DNA of 64,000 nucleotides from Sinomicrobium oceani (GCF_900119185.1 NZ_FPJE01000012.1:121766-185765), one strand, 5' to 3'; positions 46,368 to 55,682 are shown, counted from the first letter of the stretch. Notes: a model not told the origin generated them from the sequence alone. Numbers and translations are program-made.

Positions 46368-47081
46368 ATGAAGGATATTATCCAAAGAATAGAAAATACA
46401 GATTGGCAAAACATAACCGAAACAATGCACACCAATGGTTATGCAATTATTCCAAACCTGTTATCGGCTGAACAATGCGAAATACTTAAATCGGAATACT
46501 ACAGCCAGGACGCTTACAGAAAAACGGTAGTTATGGAGCGTTACCGTTTCGGTTCGGGCGAATACAAGTATTTCAATTATCCGTTACCCGAGGTTATCCA
46601 GCAAATCAGAACAAAAATTTATCCGTACCTTTTACCTGTTGCCAATACCTGGTTTAGGGTGTTGAATATGAATAAACAGTTTCCATTGGAACATGCAGAA
46701 TTGCTGCAACAATGTCATCAAAACGGGCAGCGGAAAGCGACTGTTCTGATATTGAAATATGGTAAAGGAGGTTTCAATACATTACATCAGGATCTGTATG
46801 GTGAAATTTATTTTCCGATACAGATCGTCTTGTTTTTGAACGAACCCGACCAGGATTTTACAGGTGGAGAATTTGTATTGACACAGCAAATTCCAAGAGC
46901 GCAATCCAAAGCAATCGTGTTGAAACCAAAGAAAGGTGATATGTTGATTTTTACAACCAATTTTAAACCTGAAAAAGGTGAAAAAGGTTATTACCGGGTA
47001 AATATGAAACACGGTGTAAGCAAAGTACATAGCGGAGAACGTTACACTTTAGGCATTATCTTTCACGATGCCATCAGTTAG
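46368..47081 (+). CDS. 2OG-Fe(II) oxygenase in the ada operon
   Basis: 237 residues from ATG 46368. Double-stranded beta-helix dioxygenase: KYGKGGFNTLHQDLYGEIYF carries the HxD pair (HQD), GGEFVLTQQIPRAQSKAIVL and GDMLIFTT are the core strands, and MKHGVSKVHSGERYTLGIIF holds the distal His and the 2-oxoglutarate-binding Arg. The overall form is prolyl-hydroxylase-like rather than AlkB. Its place between ada and the Ada zinc gene suggests a role in alkylation damage repair or response; that is inference. Confidence 0.88.
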   Translation: MKDIIQRIENTDWQNITETMHTNGYAIIPNLLSAEQCEILKSEYYSQDAYRKTVVMERYRFGSGEYKYFNYPLPEVIQQIRTKIYPYLLPVANTWFRVLNMNKQFPLEHAELLQQCHQNGQRKATVLILKYGKGGFNTLHQDLYGEIYFPIQIVLFLNEPDQDFTGGEFVLTQQIPRAQSKAIVLKPKKGDMLIFTTNFKPEKGEKGYYRVNMKHGVSKVHSGERYTLGIIFHDAIS

Positions 47082-47083
47082 CA

Positions 47084-47332
47084 ATGATAAGACATAGTGA
47101 GATATCCGACATCGACTTGCGAAGTAAAATCAAACAACAGAAAATTTGTTTTGGTGGCAATCGTAAACTGAAAATTTACGGCACTTTGTCATGTACTTCG
47201 GGAAAGAAAATGAAACGGGAAAACAGGATTTTCTTTTTATCGGAAAAGGAAGCAAAAGAAAATGGTTTTCGTCCATGCGGACATTGCTTCAGGGAAAAAT
47301 ATCAGAGATGGAAGAAGAATGGAACTATTTGA
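47084..47332 (+). CDS. Ada metal-binding domain protein (stand-alone)
   Basis: 82 residues. FGGNRKLKIYGTLSCTSGKK, RIFFLSEKEAKENGF and RPCGHC are the Ada zinc domain. Three cysteines stand at the positions of E. coli C42, C69 and C72; the position equal to C38, the one that takes methyl from phosphotriesters, reads glycine (KIYGTLSC). It starts two bases after the oxygenase stop, in one operon, and its end overlaps the start of the alkB remnant. A role in recognising methylated DNA rather than methyl transfer is suggested. Confidence 0.87.
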   Translation: MIRHSEISDIDLRSKIKQQKICFGGNRKLKIYGTLSCTSGKKMKRENRIFFLSEKEAKENGFRPCGHCFREKYQRWKKNGTI

Positions 47333-47455
47333 TGGCATCACAGACAACACAAAAAATTGATTGCCAAAGAGACGTAGTGGTAAACTATTATGGCCAATTG
47401 TTTTAATCAAAGAGAAGCCGACAATTATTTGGAAAAGTTGCTTAAATATTCCTGA
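47319..47455 (+). pseudogene. AlkB-like 2OG dioxygenase remnant, frameshifted and truncated
   Basis: Reading across frames gives MELFDGITDNTKN, then (one-base shift near 47355) RDVVVNYYGQLF, then (extra T near 47402) NQREADNYLEKLLKYS and a stop. This is the N-terminal part of Bacteroidota AlkB proteins, where NYYG is conserved before the first helix pair. Both shifts lie in homopolymer runs, but the homology also stops near 47450, so the gene is truncated and not just mis-sequenced. It followed the Ada zinc gene in the operon. Confidence 0.7.
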
Positions 47456-47500
47456 TTTTCAAAGTGCCGGAGTAAGCGCATACTGGCACGTCGCACCACC

Positions 47501-47528
47501 AAAAGCCCTGCTTATACACAGGGCTTTT
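47501..47528. terminator. bidirectional terminator between the repair cluster and the alkaline phosphatase
   Basis: AAAAGCCCTG (47501-47510), loop CTTATACA, CAGGGCTTTT (47519-47528), perfect 10-bp stem with A/T runs in the arms. It ends the phosphatase gene and the repair cluster from opposite sides. Confidence 0.85.
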
Positions 47529-47558
47529 CCGGAAACATCTTATAAAAATAAACAGGGG

Positions 47559-48695
47559 TTAGTGCATAGCTGCGGCTTTCATCATTTTGTGAAAGATCTC
47601 GTTGTTCTCGTAGATCCCGGAAAACAGTTCTTTTCCTTTTCCTGTTGCAAAGACCGGTACGTGTGTTCCGGTATGCTGGTCGGTGATAAAGTACACTGCG
47701 ACCTTGTCCGGGTCTTCTGTTTTTTTCCCGGTGTTGCTGTCCGTATCGTAGTATTTACCTACGGCGGCACCTCCGGTTTCGTGGTCTGCCGTGACGATGA
47801 GCAGCGTGTTGGGATGGGTGTTTACGTAGTCGAGGGCCACACCTATGGTCTTGTCGAAATCGAGGACTTCCTGTACCATCATTTCCGGGTCTTTGGCATG
47901 TCCGCCCCAGTCGATATACGATCCTTCGACCATAAGAAAGAAGGGTTTGTCGTTTTCTTCGAAATACCCGAGGGCTTTGGCGGTGGCTTCCGGCAGAAAA
48001 TCGCCTCTTCCCTGTGTTTTGGATGGCATGCTCTCCGGGGCCAGTAAGAAACCGTTTCGTACGGCGGGGTCTACGGTAGCCATACCGGTAGAGTCCATAT
48101 GGTATCCCAGGTCCCGTAGCCCGGCATACAGGTTTTTTCCATCTTCCCTTTCGGTAAAATATTTCAGGCCTGCCCCGGCAAAGAAATCGACCTGGGCTTT
48201 CATCATGTCCAGGGCAATGGCCTCATGCATATCGCGGTTTTCCACATGGGCGTAGAAAGCGGCGGGTGTGGCATGGGTAATAGCGGTAAGACTTATGAGC
48301 CCGGTACGATAATCTTTCGCTTTCAGAAGCTCGAGTATGGTAGGCAATGCTACAGTGTCTGCGGATACCCCGATCGCTTTTTTATACGTCTTTTCGCCTG
48401 TAGACAGCGCAGTAGCCCCTGCGGCGGAGTCTGTAATACGATGGCTGGTACACGAGGTTTTGCTGAGTCCCGTAACGGGGAAGCGTTCGAAGTTGGAAAC
48501 CGTGTCTTTAAAATAGGAGGCCGAGGATACCTGAGACAGTCCCATACCATCACCGATCATAAGAATGATGCTCAACGGGGCTTCGGTAGCGGGAGTCGGG
48601 TTGGTTTCGGTATTTTCTTTATTTCCGGGCGATTGGCATCCCAGGGTAAGCATGCTTATGGAGGCGAGTGCAAAAGTCTTGAAGAGGTATGGCAT
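47559..48695 (-). CDS. alkaline phosphatase, lipoprotein
   Basis: 378 residues from the ATG at 48693-48695. The start has SMLTLGCQSPG, an SPII lipobox with Cys about residue 19. Catalytic pattern of the PhoA family: IILMIGDGMGLSQVSSA (metal Asp), DSAAGATALSTGEKT (nucleophile in the SAAGATA stretch), VEGSYIDWGGHAKD and TADHETGGAAVGK (metal Asp/His). It frees phosphate from organic esters outside the cytoplasm. It is the last gene of the sigma/FecR/SusC/SusD locus, 95 bases after susD, which suggests that uptake of a phosphorylated nutrient is the job. Confidence 0.93.
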   Translation of the reverse strand: MPYLFKTFALASISMLTLGCQSPGNKENTETNPTPATEAPLSIILMIGDGMGLSQVSSASYFKDTVSNFERFPVTGLSKTSCTSHRITDSAAGATALSTGEKTYKKAIGVSADTVALPTILELLKAKDYRTGLISLTAITHATPAAFYAHVENRDMHEAIALDMMKAQVDFFAGAGLKYFTEREDGKNLYAGLRDLGYHMDSTGMATVDPAVRNGFLLAPESMPSKTQGRGDFLPEATAKALGYFEENDKPFFLMVEGSYIDWGGHAKDPEMMVQEVLDFDKTIGVALDYVNTHPNTLLIVTADHETGGAAVGKYYDTDSNTGKKTEDPDKVAVYFITDQHTGTHVPVFATGKGKELFSGIYENNEIFHKMMKAAAMH

Positions 48696-48790
48696 AATGT
48701 ATACAGGTTTTAATGAAAAAAAAGGATACGGCAGGGCATAGCTCCTGCCGCATCGTGTATAGGAAACAGTAAAAACATTTAATGATAATA

Positions 48791-50518
48791 TTAATAGCCG
48801 GGGTTTTGTTCCAGGTATCCCGGGGCATTCGAGGACCCGTCTATGGCTGCCTGTGGTATGGGGAACAAACGGTGGCGCACATCCGTATCCGTTTTTTCCG
48901 TCCATCGGTCCTCATAGCGCCCGAAGCGGATCATATCGGTACGCCTGGACATTTCCCAGTACAGTTCAAAACCGCGTTCGCGGTACATGATATCCAGATC
49001 TATGGCCTGTAGTGCTGCCGGGATGGGGGCGCGGGCCGTACGGGCGCTTCGCATAAGGTTTACATCGGCCAGGGCCCCGGCGTTATCTCCTTTTCGCAGT
49101 CTGGCTTCGGCCCGCATCAGGTAGATCTCCGCATAGCGCAGTAGTACGAGGTCTACGCTGCTGTAATTATTACCGTTATCCGAGGTATGGCTAAACTGGT
49201 ATTTGGACACGCGGTACCCGCTGGCATAACCGTTGTTGCCGGTAAAGTCGATATCGAGCGTGTGGTTTACGTAATATTCCATACTGGCTTCTCTTCTTTC
49301 GCCCACGGCATAGATACGATACCCGCCGTCGCAGGTGTAGAAATTCCCGTCTGCGTCTTTACGTGGTGCCCATGGTGTTCCCCTGAGGATCCCGCGGTCG
49401 ATTTCAAAATCTTCGGCTGCGACACAGAGATAACGGTCCTGGTCGTTCTGCGGGGTATAGCCGGTAAGGTCTTCAAAGGCCGCAGGTACTGCCACGTTCT
49501 TCTGGTAAAAACGGGCATCGGCCTCTGCAGGGTCAACGTTGCCATAGGCCTCGGTCCAGGTCCGGTAAAAATCCGGGGTAATGGCCGGTCCGTCCGTTCC
49601 ATCTGCGTTGGGGTATTCCGGGCGTGGAAACATGGACCCGGAAATAGACCAGTATGCCCAGCGGCTGTGGTCGTTATTCAGTATACCGCGCTGGTCGAGT
49701 GCAAAAATGAGTTCCTTGTTATCGTGATTATCGTCGTTGAACAGGTCGAAATACTCCGGAGAGATCACGAAATCACCCGAGTTGATGATGTGGTCCGTAT
49801 ACTCGATAACCTTGTCCATATCTTCGGTAGTGAAGCTGGGTGTACCGTAGGGATCGCGGTACACGGCAGCATTGAGGTGCAGTTTGGCAAGGAACCCCCA
49901 CACTGCGGCCTGTGTCATCCTGCCGGGGCCCTTATCGGTATTAATAACATCTACAACAGATGTAAATTCGCTTTCGATATACGCTATGGCATCCTGTGTA
50001 CGCAGGATTTCCGACATTTCGGAAGACGATTCTTTTTTAAAGGCGATCCCCCAGCTGTCGAGCATCAGCATATTCAGGTATGCCCGCAACGCTTTCATTT
50101 CGTACAGGGCTTCCTGTGCTTCGGTATTGGTTTCTGCCAGTGGCGTAAGGACTTCTATAGCGGTTACGGTCCGCGATATGTTGGTGGTCAGGTAGTTCCA
50201 GGCATCACCTACAAGACCGTTGCTTGCGGTGGTCTTATGGGTGTGCAGTTCGAGGAAGCGCCCCCCGTCGTACCATTGGTCCCCGCCACGTGCCGGGAGA
50301 ATGGCTTCGTCCGACGGAATGAGTTGCAGCCCGAAGTAACGGGTATGCCGGAAGGTCTGTGGCATCAGTCCGTAAGCAGGTGCAATGGCCCCGCTGATGG
50401 CTTCCGATTGCCCGCTCCCGGTAAGGGATTCGTCCAGGACCTCTTCTTCGAGATCGGTACAGCTTGCCCCGATAAGGGAACTTATGGTTAACAGTGCTAT
50501 GATGAATTTATTTTTCAT
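48791..50518 (-). CDS. RagB/SusD family outer membrane lipoprotein
   Basis: 575 residues. Signal LLTISSLIGASCTD with lipobox Cys at about residue 20. Helical TPR-like SusD fold: ALYEMKALRAYLNMLMLDSW, KLHLNAAVYRDPYG, LLRYAEIYLMRAEARLRKGD, RGFELYWEMSRRTDMIRFGR and the end RHRLFPIPQAAIDGS, all typical. It caps the SusC channel and binds the ligand at the cell surface. It is 21 bases from susC in the same operon. Confidence 0.95.
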   Translation of the reverse strand: MKNKFIIALLTISSLIGASCTDLEEEVLDESLTGSGQSEAISGAIAPAYGLMPQTFRHTRYFGLQLIPSDEAILPARGGDQWYDGGRFLELHTHKTTASNGLVGDAWNYLTTNISRTVTAIEVLTPLAETNTEAQEALYEMKALRAYLNMLMLDSWGIAFKKESSSEMSEILRTQDAIAYIESEFTSVVDVINTDKGPGRMTQAAVWGFLAKLHLNAAVYRDPYGTPSFTTEDMDKVIEYTDHIINSGDFVISPEYFDLFNDDNHDNKELIFALDQRGILNNDHSRWAYWSISGSMFPRPEYPNADGTDGPAITPDFYRTWTEAYGNVDPAEADARFYQKNVAVPAAFEDLTGYTPQNDQDRYLCVAAEDFEIDRGILRGTPWAPRKDADGNFYTCDGGYRIYAVGERREASMEYYVNHTLDIDFTGNNGYASGYRVSKYQFSHTSDNGNNYSSVDLVLLRYAEIYLMRAEARLRKGDNAGALADVNLMRSARTARAPIPAALQAIDLDIMYRERGFELYWEMSRRTDMIRFGRYEDRWTEKTDTDVRHRLFPIPQAAIDGSSNAPGYLEQNPGY

Positions 50519-50539
50519 GGTCTTTCTTTTTCAAAATGA

Positions 50540-53500
50540 TTAAAAGGATACATTCAGGCCCAATAAAAATGTTCTCGCTTTCGGGTAGGTGTACCTGTCG
50601 ATCCCGAAAGTCTGGATACCGCCGGAGGAGTTCCCGGTATTCACCTCGGGGTCGAAACCGCTGTAGTTGGTCAGTACAAACAGGTTTTGCCCGGTAAGGC
50701 TCAGCCGTATATTTCTCACATGGTCGCCGAGCCCCAGCACTTGCGGATCCAGGTTATAGCCAAGTGTGGCATTGTTCAGCCGCAGGTAATCCCCGTTTTC
50801 GAGATAGCGGGTAGAGACTTCGTTGGTGTTGTTTATACCTTCGTTCTCGTAGGCTATGGCTTTGTCGGTCGTGTTGAAAGACAGGGCGAGATTTCCTTTG
50901 GTAAAGTTAGACATGGCGGTGTGGTTATAGATCTGGTTTCCGGCGGCACCGTTAAAGTTCAGGTTCAGGTCGAATTTCTTATAGAAAAAATTCAGGTAGA
51001 AGGCATAGGTGACATCGGGCAGGGCCTTGCCTACCACCATTCTGTCATTATCCAGGATCTCGCCGTCGCCGTTGACATCGCGGAACTCACTAAATCCTTC
51101 CCCGTCAATACCGAGGAATTCTTTCATATAGAAGGTGCCTATGGGTTGGCCGTTGAGGTAACCGTTAATGGTGGCCCCGGTTTGTCCCGCACCCTGCGCA
51201 GCTCCGGTGGTGAGTACCTGGTAGGGAGAATTCGCTACCTTGTTCCGGGTAAAAGCGGCATTACCTCCTATGGTATAGGAGAAATCCGGGGTATTGCCGT
51301 TGCTTCGGTATTCGAGGGCCACTTCGAGCCCCTTGTTGCGGATCTCCATATCCGGAATATTGGTCCAGAACGTATTGGTCGGCTGGATGGGGTCGGACGG
51401 AACCACTTCGAGCAGTACGTTTTCGGAGATCTTGTTAAAGTAGTCTACCGTACCCGTAAGGCGGTTGTTGAATAAACCGAAGTCCAGTCCTATGTTGGTC
51501 TGTGTGGACACTTCCCACTGGATGTCCGGGTTCGCCAGGCGGGTATATACCGTACCGTACGGATAGTCGTCCAGGCTGGTGATGTTATCGCTGAGCGGGT
51601 AGGTATCGTTATCTGCCCGGCTGTCGGTATAACTGGCCTGGGTGATCTTGGAAGGAATTTCCTGGTTCCCGGTACGTCCCCAGCTGGCACGTAGCTTCAG
51701 GTTGCTGACCGGCGAATCGATCATAAAGTTTTCCTTGCTGATATTCCATCCGGCAGCCACCGAAGGAAAGTAGCCGTACTTATTGTTCTTCCCGAATTTG
51801 GACGATCCGTCGGCACGCATGGTCAGGGTAAGCAGGTATGTATCGGCATAGCTGTAGTTAACCCTTCCGAAGAAAGATTGCAGTTCGTTTTTAATGGCGT
51901 CCGACCACTGCGAAACGGGGTTTCCGGCCGCTTCGATCTGATACCTGGGCTCTATGCCGTTGTCCGGAAAATTACGGTAGTACCATCCGCGGGCCCGGTA
52001 GAGTGTTTCCTGGTAGGTGTGCCCTGCGAGGAAGGTCATATCGTGCTGCTCGTGGGTGAGTTTGTAGGTCAGGTAGTTTTCTACGAGGGTGTTGGTGTTG
52101 CTGGTATAGGATATGTCCAGGGTGCCGATCTCGTCTTCCCTTGCCGTGTAGGGTTTGTTTTGCTGTTCCCTTTCGGTATTGGAATAGTCTACACCGAGGT
52201 TCAGTTTATAGGTAAGACCTTTAACGATCTCGAGAGAAGGAGAGATGTTGGCCAGGATACGGTTGTTATTGGCAAAGTCGTCATACAGTTTTTCGCGGAC
52301 CAGGGCGTTAAACTGGTCCCCGTTAATTACGGGAGTGGGCTCCCCGTCGGTATAGGCGGGATAGGTAGGGTTGGACCGCAGCATATCCGATATGATGGTT
52401 GTGGTAAGCGGTCTCTGGTTTTCGGTACGGGTACCGGAAAGGTTCATTTCTACCTTAAAACGGTCGTCGAAAGCCTTTTGCGACAGGTTTACCCGCCCGG
52501 AATACGTCCTGAGGTTACTGTTGCGCAGAATACCCTCCTGGTCATTGACACCGGCAGAGCCGAAGTACGAGAACTTTTCGGTACCGCCACCCATGGAAAA
52601 ATTGATGTTTTTGGAGACGGCCGTACGGGTAAAGGTGTCCTGCCAGTCGGTGCTGGCGCCTCCGTCCCTGAGGTTACCGCCCACGGCAGTGACCTGACGG
52701 CGGAATTCGTCGGCGCCGAACACATCGATTTTACGGGCCAGTTTGGATAGTGCGGTAGAGACCGAAAGGTTCATTTCGGTGCGTCCCTGTTTTCCTTTTT
52801 TGGTCGTAATCACAATTACCCCGTTGGCGGCCCTTGCCCCGTATATGGCGGCGGCAGAAGCATCCTTGAGGACATCTATTTTTTCGATGTCGTGCGGGTT
52901 TATAAAGTTCAGCGGATTGGTAGCTACCCCGGTAGAGGTATTGTCCAGGGCAAAACCGTCTACGACATACAAAGGGGTGGTTCCGGACCGTAAACTTCCT
53001 ATACCGCGGATGATGACATCCTGGGAAGCCCCGGGTTCGCCGCTGACCGTAGCCACGTTGACCCCGGCTACTTTACCTTGCAGTAACTGTCCCGGGTTGG
53101 TTACGATCCCCTTGTTAAAGTCGCCCTCTTTTACGGAAGCGATAGACCCGGTAACATCGGTTTTTTTCTGGGTACCGTATCCGACTACGACCACATCGTC
53201 GAGCTGGGCAGCATCCGGCAGCATCTGAATATGGATCTCGGTACGTCCGCTTACGACGATTTCCTGTGGTTTATAGCCCAGGTAGGAAACGATCAGCACG
53301 GCCTGTTCCGCTACATTGATAGAGAAATTCCCGTCAAAATCGGTAGAGGTACCGTTGGATGTTCCTTTTTCCACGACCGAGGCACCGGCCAGGGGCACCC
53401 CGTTCTCATCGGTGATGGTCCCCGTGATGTTGAGGTAAACGATCTCTACCACCTTTTCTTTGGCCACCCGGTTGCGGTTGACATCAATGGAAATGGTGTT

Positions 53501-53827
53501 GTTGATCCTCCGGAAGGCGAGATTGGCATCGCGCGCTATAACTTCGAGTACAGCACGAAGCGATTCGTGGCTGTAGTGCATATCGAGCGTTTTTCCGAGA
53601 CGCTCGATCTTACGGTCGTAAACAAACTTAAAATCGGTTTGTGCTTCGATGTCTTTCAGGACTTCCACGACGGTAGCATTCCTGGCCGACAGGTCTATTT
53701 TATAGCTTTCCAGTTTTTGCCCTGCTGCATCGGCCGCGAGGACCGGGTTGAGTAAGGTTCCGATAATCAGAAAGCAAAATGTATGGAATGTCAATTGAAT
53801 ACATTGTTTAAGAGTTAGCAATTTCAT
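50540..53827 (-). CDS. SusC/RagA TonB-linked outer membrane transporter with STN domain
   Basis: 1095 residues. Signal peptide about 1-31; STN domain about 45-115 (VVEVLKDIEAQTDFKFVYDR) typical of TonB-dependent transducers; carboxypeptidase-D-like repeat (ITGTITDENGVPLAGASVVE, about 132-215); TonB plug with VVVVGYGTQKKTDVTGSIA and VDGFALDNTS; and a 22-strand barrel that ends in LLGLNVSF. The STN domain lets it signal to the FecR anti-sigma and ECF sigma genes directly upstream. The substrate is unknown; the phosphatase suggests a phosphorylated compound. Confidence 0.95.
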   Translation of the reverse strand: MKLLTLKQCIQLTFHTFCFLIIGTLLNPVLAADAAGQKLESYKIDLSARNATVVEVLKDIEAQTDFKFVYDRKIERLGKTLDMHYSHESLRAVLEVIARDANLAFRRINNTISIDVNRNRVAKEKVVEIVYLNITGTITDENGVPLAGASVVEKGTSNGTSTDFDGNFSINVAEQAVLIVSYLGYKPQEIVVSGRTEIHIQMLPDAAQLDDVVVVGYGTQKKTDVTGSIASVKEGDFNKGIVTNPGQLLQGKVAGVNVATVSGEPGASQDVIIRGIGSLRSGTTPLYVVDGFALDNTSTGVATNPLNFINPHDIEKIDVLKDASAAAIYGARAANGVIVITTKKGKQGRTEMNLSVSTALSKLARKIDVFGADEFRRQVTAVGGNLRDGGASTDWQDTFTRTAVSKNINFSMGGGTEKFSYFGSAGVNDQEGILRNSNLRTYSGRVNLSQKAFDDRFKVEMNLSGTRTENQRPLTTTIISDMLRSNPTYPAYTDGEPTPVINGDQFNALVREKLYDDFANNNRILANISPSLEIVKGLTYKLNLGVDYSNTEREQQNKPYTAREDEIGTLDISYTSNTNTLVENYLTYKLTHEQHDMTFLAGHTYQETLYRARGWYYRNFPDNGIEPRYQIEAAGNPVSQWSDAIKNELQSFFGRVNYSYADTYLLTLTMRADGSSKFGKNNKYGYFPSVAAGWNISKENFMIDSPVSNLKLRASWGRTGNQEIPSKITQASYTDSRADNDTYPLSDNITSLDDYPYGTVYTRLANPDIQWEVSTQTNIGLDFGLFNNRLTGTVDYFNKISENVLLEVVPSDPIQPTNTFWTNIPDMEIRNKGLEVALEYRSNGNTPDFSYTIGGNAAFTRNKVANSPYQVLTTGAAQGAGQTGATINGYLNGQPIGTFYMKEFLGIDGEGFSEFRDVNGDGEILDNDRMVVGKALPDVTYAFYLNFFYKKFDLNLNFNGAAGNQIYNHTAMSNFTKGNLALSFNTTDKAIAYENEGINNTNEVSTRYLENGDYLRLNNATLGYNLDPQVLGLGDHVRNIRLSLTGQNLFVLTNYSGFDPEVNTGNSSGGIQTFGIDRYTYPKARTFLLGLNVSF

Positions 53828-53970
53828 AATTTCACATCATGTTTAATAGTTATTTGTAATTATTGAAGTCTTGCAGTCTGCACATGCTCGCCAAAGTGTT
53901 GCAGGCTGCTTTTTTTGTGGTGTAGATGCTATGTCATACGCTTTGTTTTTGTGTTGGACAGGTTAGATTA

Positions 53971-54936
53971 TCAGTCGGTACATCTCCCTTTAATCAGTAT
54001 TTTATGGTCTTCGAGGTATTCGTATTGCAGGCCTTTTTTGGCGTACTTTATGCTTTCCAGAACTACCGACAGTATCTCGTTGTTATAGATGGCGGTAAGG
54101 TGACAGTTTTTGAGTTTTTCTTCGGCAAAGACAAAAGTTACCCCATACCAGGCTTCCAGTACTTTGGTAACCTCCGATAGCGAAGTATCTTCGAAACGGA
54201 TGATCCCGTCCTTCCACTGTATAAAGTTGCTGATGTCTGTTTTTCTGCGGGAGATCCGGTTGGTTGTTTTGTCAAACACCCCTTGCTCGTCCGGTCCAAG
54301 GAATACGGCATGTTGCCCGGAAGCTACTTTGACTTTCCCGGTAGCTACCGTAACGGTCACTGCCGGGCTATCGGGGAAGGTATTGATGTTAAAAGAAGTT
54401 CCCAGCACTGTGGTCCGGACTTCCCCGGAGGTAATCACAAAGGGCCTTTCGGGATTTTTGGATACATTAAAGAAGGCTTCCCCGGAGAGTTCCACCTTGC
54501 GGATGTTGCCGGTAAACCTTTCCGGAAATTTGAGGGTACTGCCCGAGTTGAGCCGTACTTCCGTACCGTCAGAGAGGGTCAGGCTCAGTTTTTGTCCCCA
54601 GTCCGTATGCTTTTCCAGGAGGGTTACAGGATGGGTCTGGGCCGGTGTATTCCATTTCAGATACAGCGAAAACCCGATACCCAGGAGAATAACTGCCGAA
54701 GCCGCCACTTTACCCCAGGCTATCCGGCGGAGTATGCTGCGCCGGGCTATGGAATTGCGGATTGCGCGCTGCAGCTTTTGCCCGGTACGTCTTTTGTGCT
54801 GGGGATTGTGAAAGACACCCTGTTTCCGCCTGTGGAGAAGCCGGCTGTCAAATTCTTCCAGAAGCAGTTCCTCCCTGTGGTTCAGGGTGCCGTCCTGGTA
54901 TTTTTTCATTAAGGTTTTAATCTCGTTTTCGGTCAT
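53971..54936 (-). CDS. FecR family anti-sigma factor
   Basis: 321 residues. Cytoplasmic N-terminal part 1-80 (MTENEIKTLMKKYQDGTLNH), a transmembrane helix KVAASAVILLGIGFSLYLKW (about 84-103), a FecR domain (LSLTLSDGTEVRLNSGSTLK, GEAFFNVSKNPERPFVITSG) and a C-terminal DUF4974 domain (IIRFEDTSLSEVTKVLEAWY). It should hold the ECF sigma factor until the SusC STN domain signals. It is 143 bases upstream of susC and 176 bases after the sigma gene. Confidence 0.93.
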   Translation of the reverse strand: MTENEIKTLMKKYQDGTLNHREELLLEEFDSRLLHRRKQGVFHNPQHKRRTGQKLQRAIRNSIARRSILRRIAWGKVAASAVILLGIGFSLYLKWNTPAQTHPVTLLEKHTDWGQKLSLTLSDGTEVRLNSGSTLKFPERFTGNIRKVELSGEAFFNVSKNPERPFVITSGEVRTTVLGTSFNINTFPDSPAVTVTVATGKVKVASGQHAVFLGPDEQGVFDKTTNRISRRKTDISNFIQWKDGIIRFEDTSLSEVTKVLEAWYGVTFVFAEEKLKNCHLTAIYNNEILSVVLESIKYAKKGLQYEYLEDHKILIKGRCTD

Positions 54937-55112
54937 TGTACGTGCGTTACACCTTAGAGTACCAAAAACATTACGGTACGCACATGGCCATATGCAGTGT
55001 TAACGATTGCTTAATCTGCCGGGAATTCCCTTAACTTTTTGGTAAAAAACACAGGATAGAAGATACCGTTCCGGCGGGCCGTGCGGGGGCAGGCAGGGGT
55101 GGCATAAGGGGG

Positions 55113-55682
55113 TTAAAAGAAGAATATGCGCACTACATACAGTTCTCTGCGCAATTTGGCCAGGGCAAGGGATAACTGGTTTTCTACCGAGCGACGGGAT
55201 ATCTGCAGTTGCCCCGCAATTTCCGTATTGCTGTAGTGGTGTATACGGCTCAGGGTAAAGATCTCCCTGCATCGTTCCGGAAGGTCTGCTATAATAGTTT
55301 GTATCTTTTTGGAAAGCTCCGTAACATCTTCTTCCAGTTCGGTCTCTGCCGGGGTGGTTATCGTATGGGCTGTTTCGGCCTGTAAAGGGGTGAATTTCGA
55401 ATCTCTCAGCGCATTATAACACCGATAGCGTATGGCGCGGTAGAGGTAGGGTTTTATATGGCGTATCTGTACTTCTTCCCGGCGCTGCCAGTAGTCGATC
55501 CAGACTTCCTGCACGAGATCCTCAGCTACGGAACGGTCCGGGAGCATTGAGGCCGCGTAGGTGTACATCGGTTCCCAGAGCATGTTAAAGAGTATATTAA
55601 AAGCTTCTTTGTCGGAGTTCTGTACACGTCTTGCAAACCGGTCTATACGGGCATCACTTTCTGTAGTATATGGTGTTGTCAT
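55113..55682 (-). CDS. ECF RNA polymerase sigma-70 factor
   Basis: 189 residues. Sigma2 region: AFNILFNMLWEPMYTYAASM, SVAEDLVQEVWIDYWQRREE; sigma4 region: IFTLSRIHHYSNTEIAGQLQ, ISRRSVENQLSLALAKLRRE. It is the FecI-like type that pairs with FecR in Bacteroidota and should turn on the susC operon in response to the receptor. Confidence 0.93.
   Translation of the reverse strand: MTTPYTTESDARIDRFARRVQNSDKEAFNILFNMLWEPMYTYAASMLPDRSVAEDLVQEVWIDYWQRREEVQIRHIKPYLYRAIRYRCYNALRDSKFTPLQAETAHTITTPAETELEEDVTELSKKIQTIIADLPERCREIFTLSRIHHYSNTEIAGQLQISRRSVENQLSLALAKLRRELYVVRIFFF

Noticed and set aside
47361..48047. Plus-strand open frame running from the alkB remnant into the alkaline phosphatase region
   Set aside because: Its first part is an out-of-frame reading of the alkB remnant and the rest is antisense to the phosphatase; no start signal.
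49187..50491. Long plus-strand open frame opposite susD
   Set aside because: It mirrors a well-supported SusD gene, has no family features and is a codon-bias shadow. The same holds for the long plus-strand frames opposite susC, the TonB receptor, IorB and the HEPN gene.
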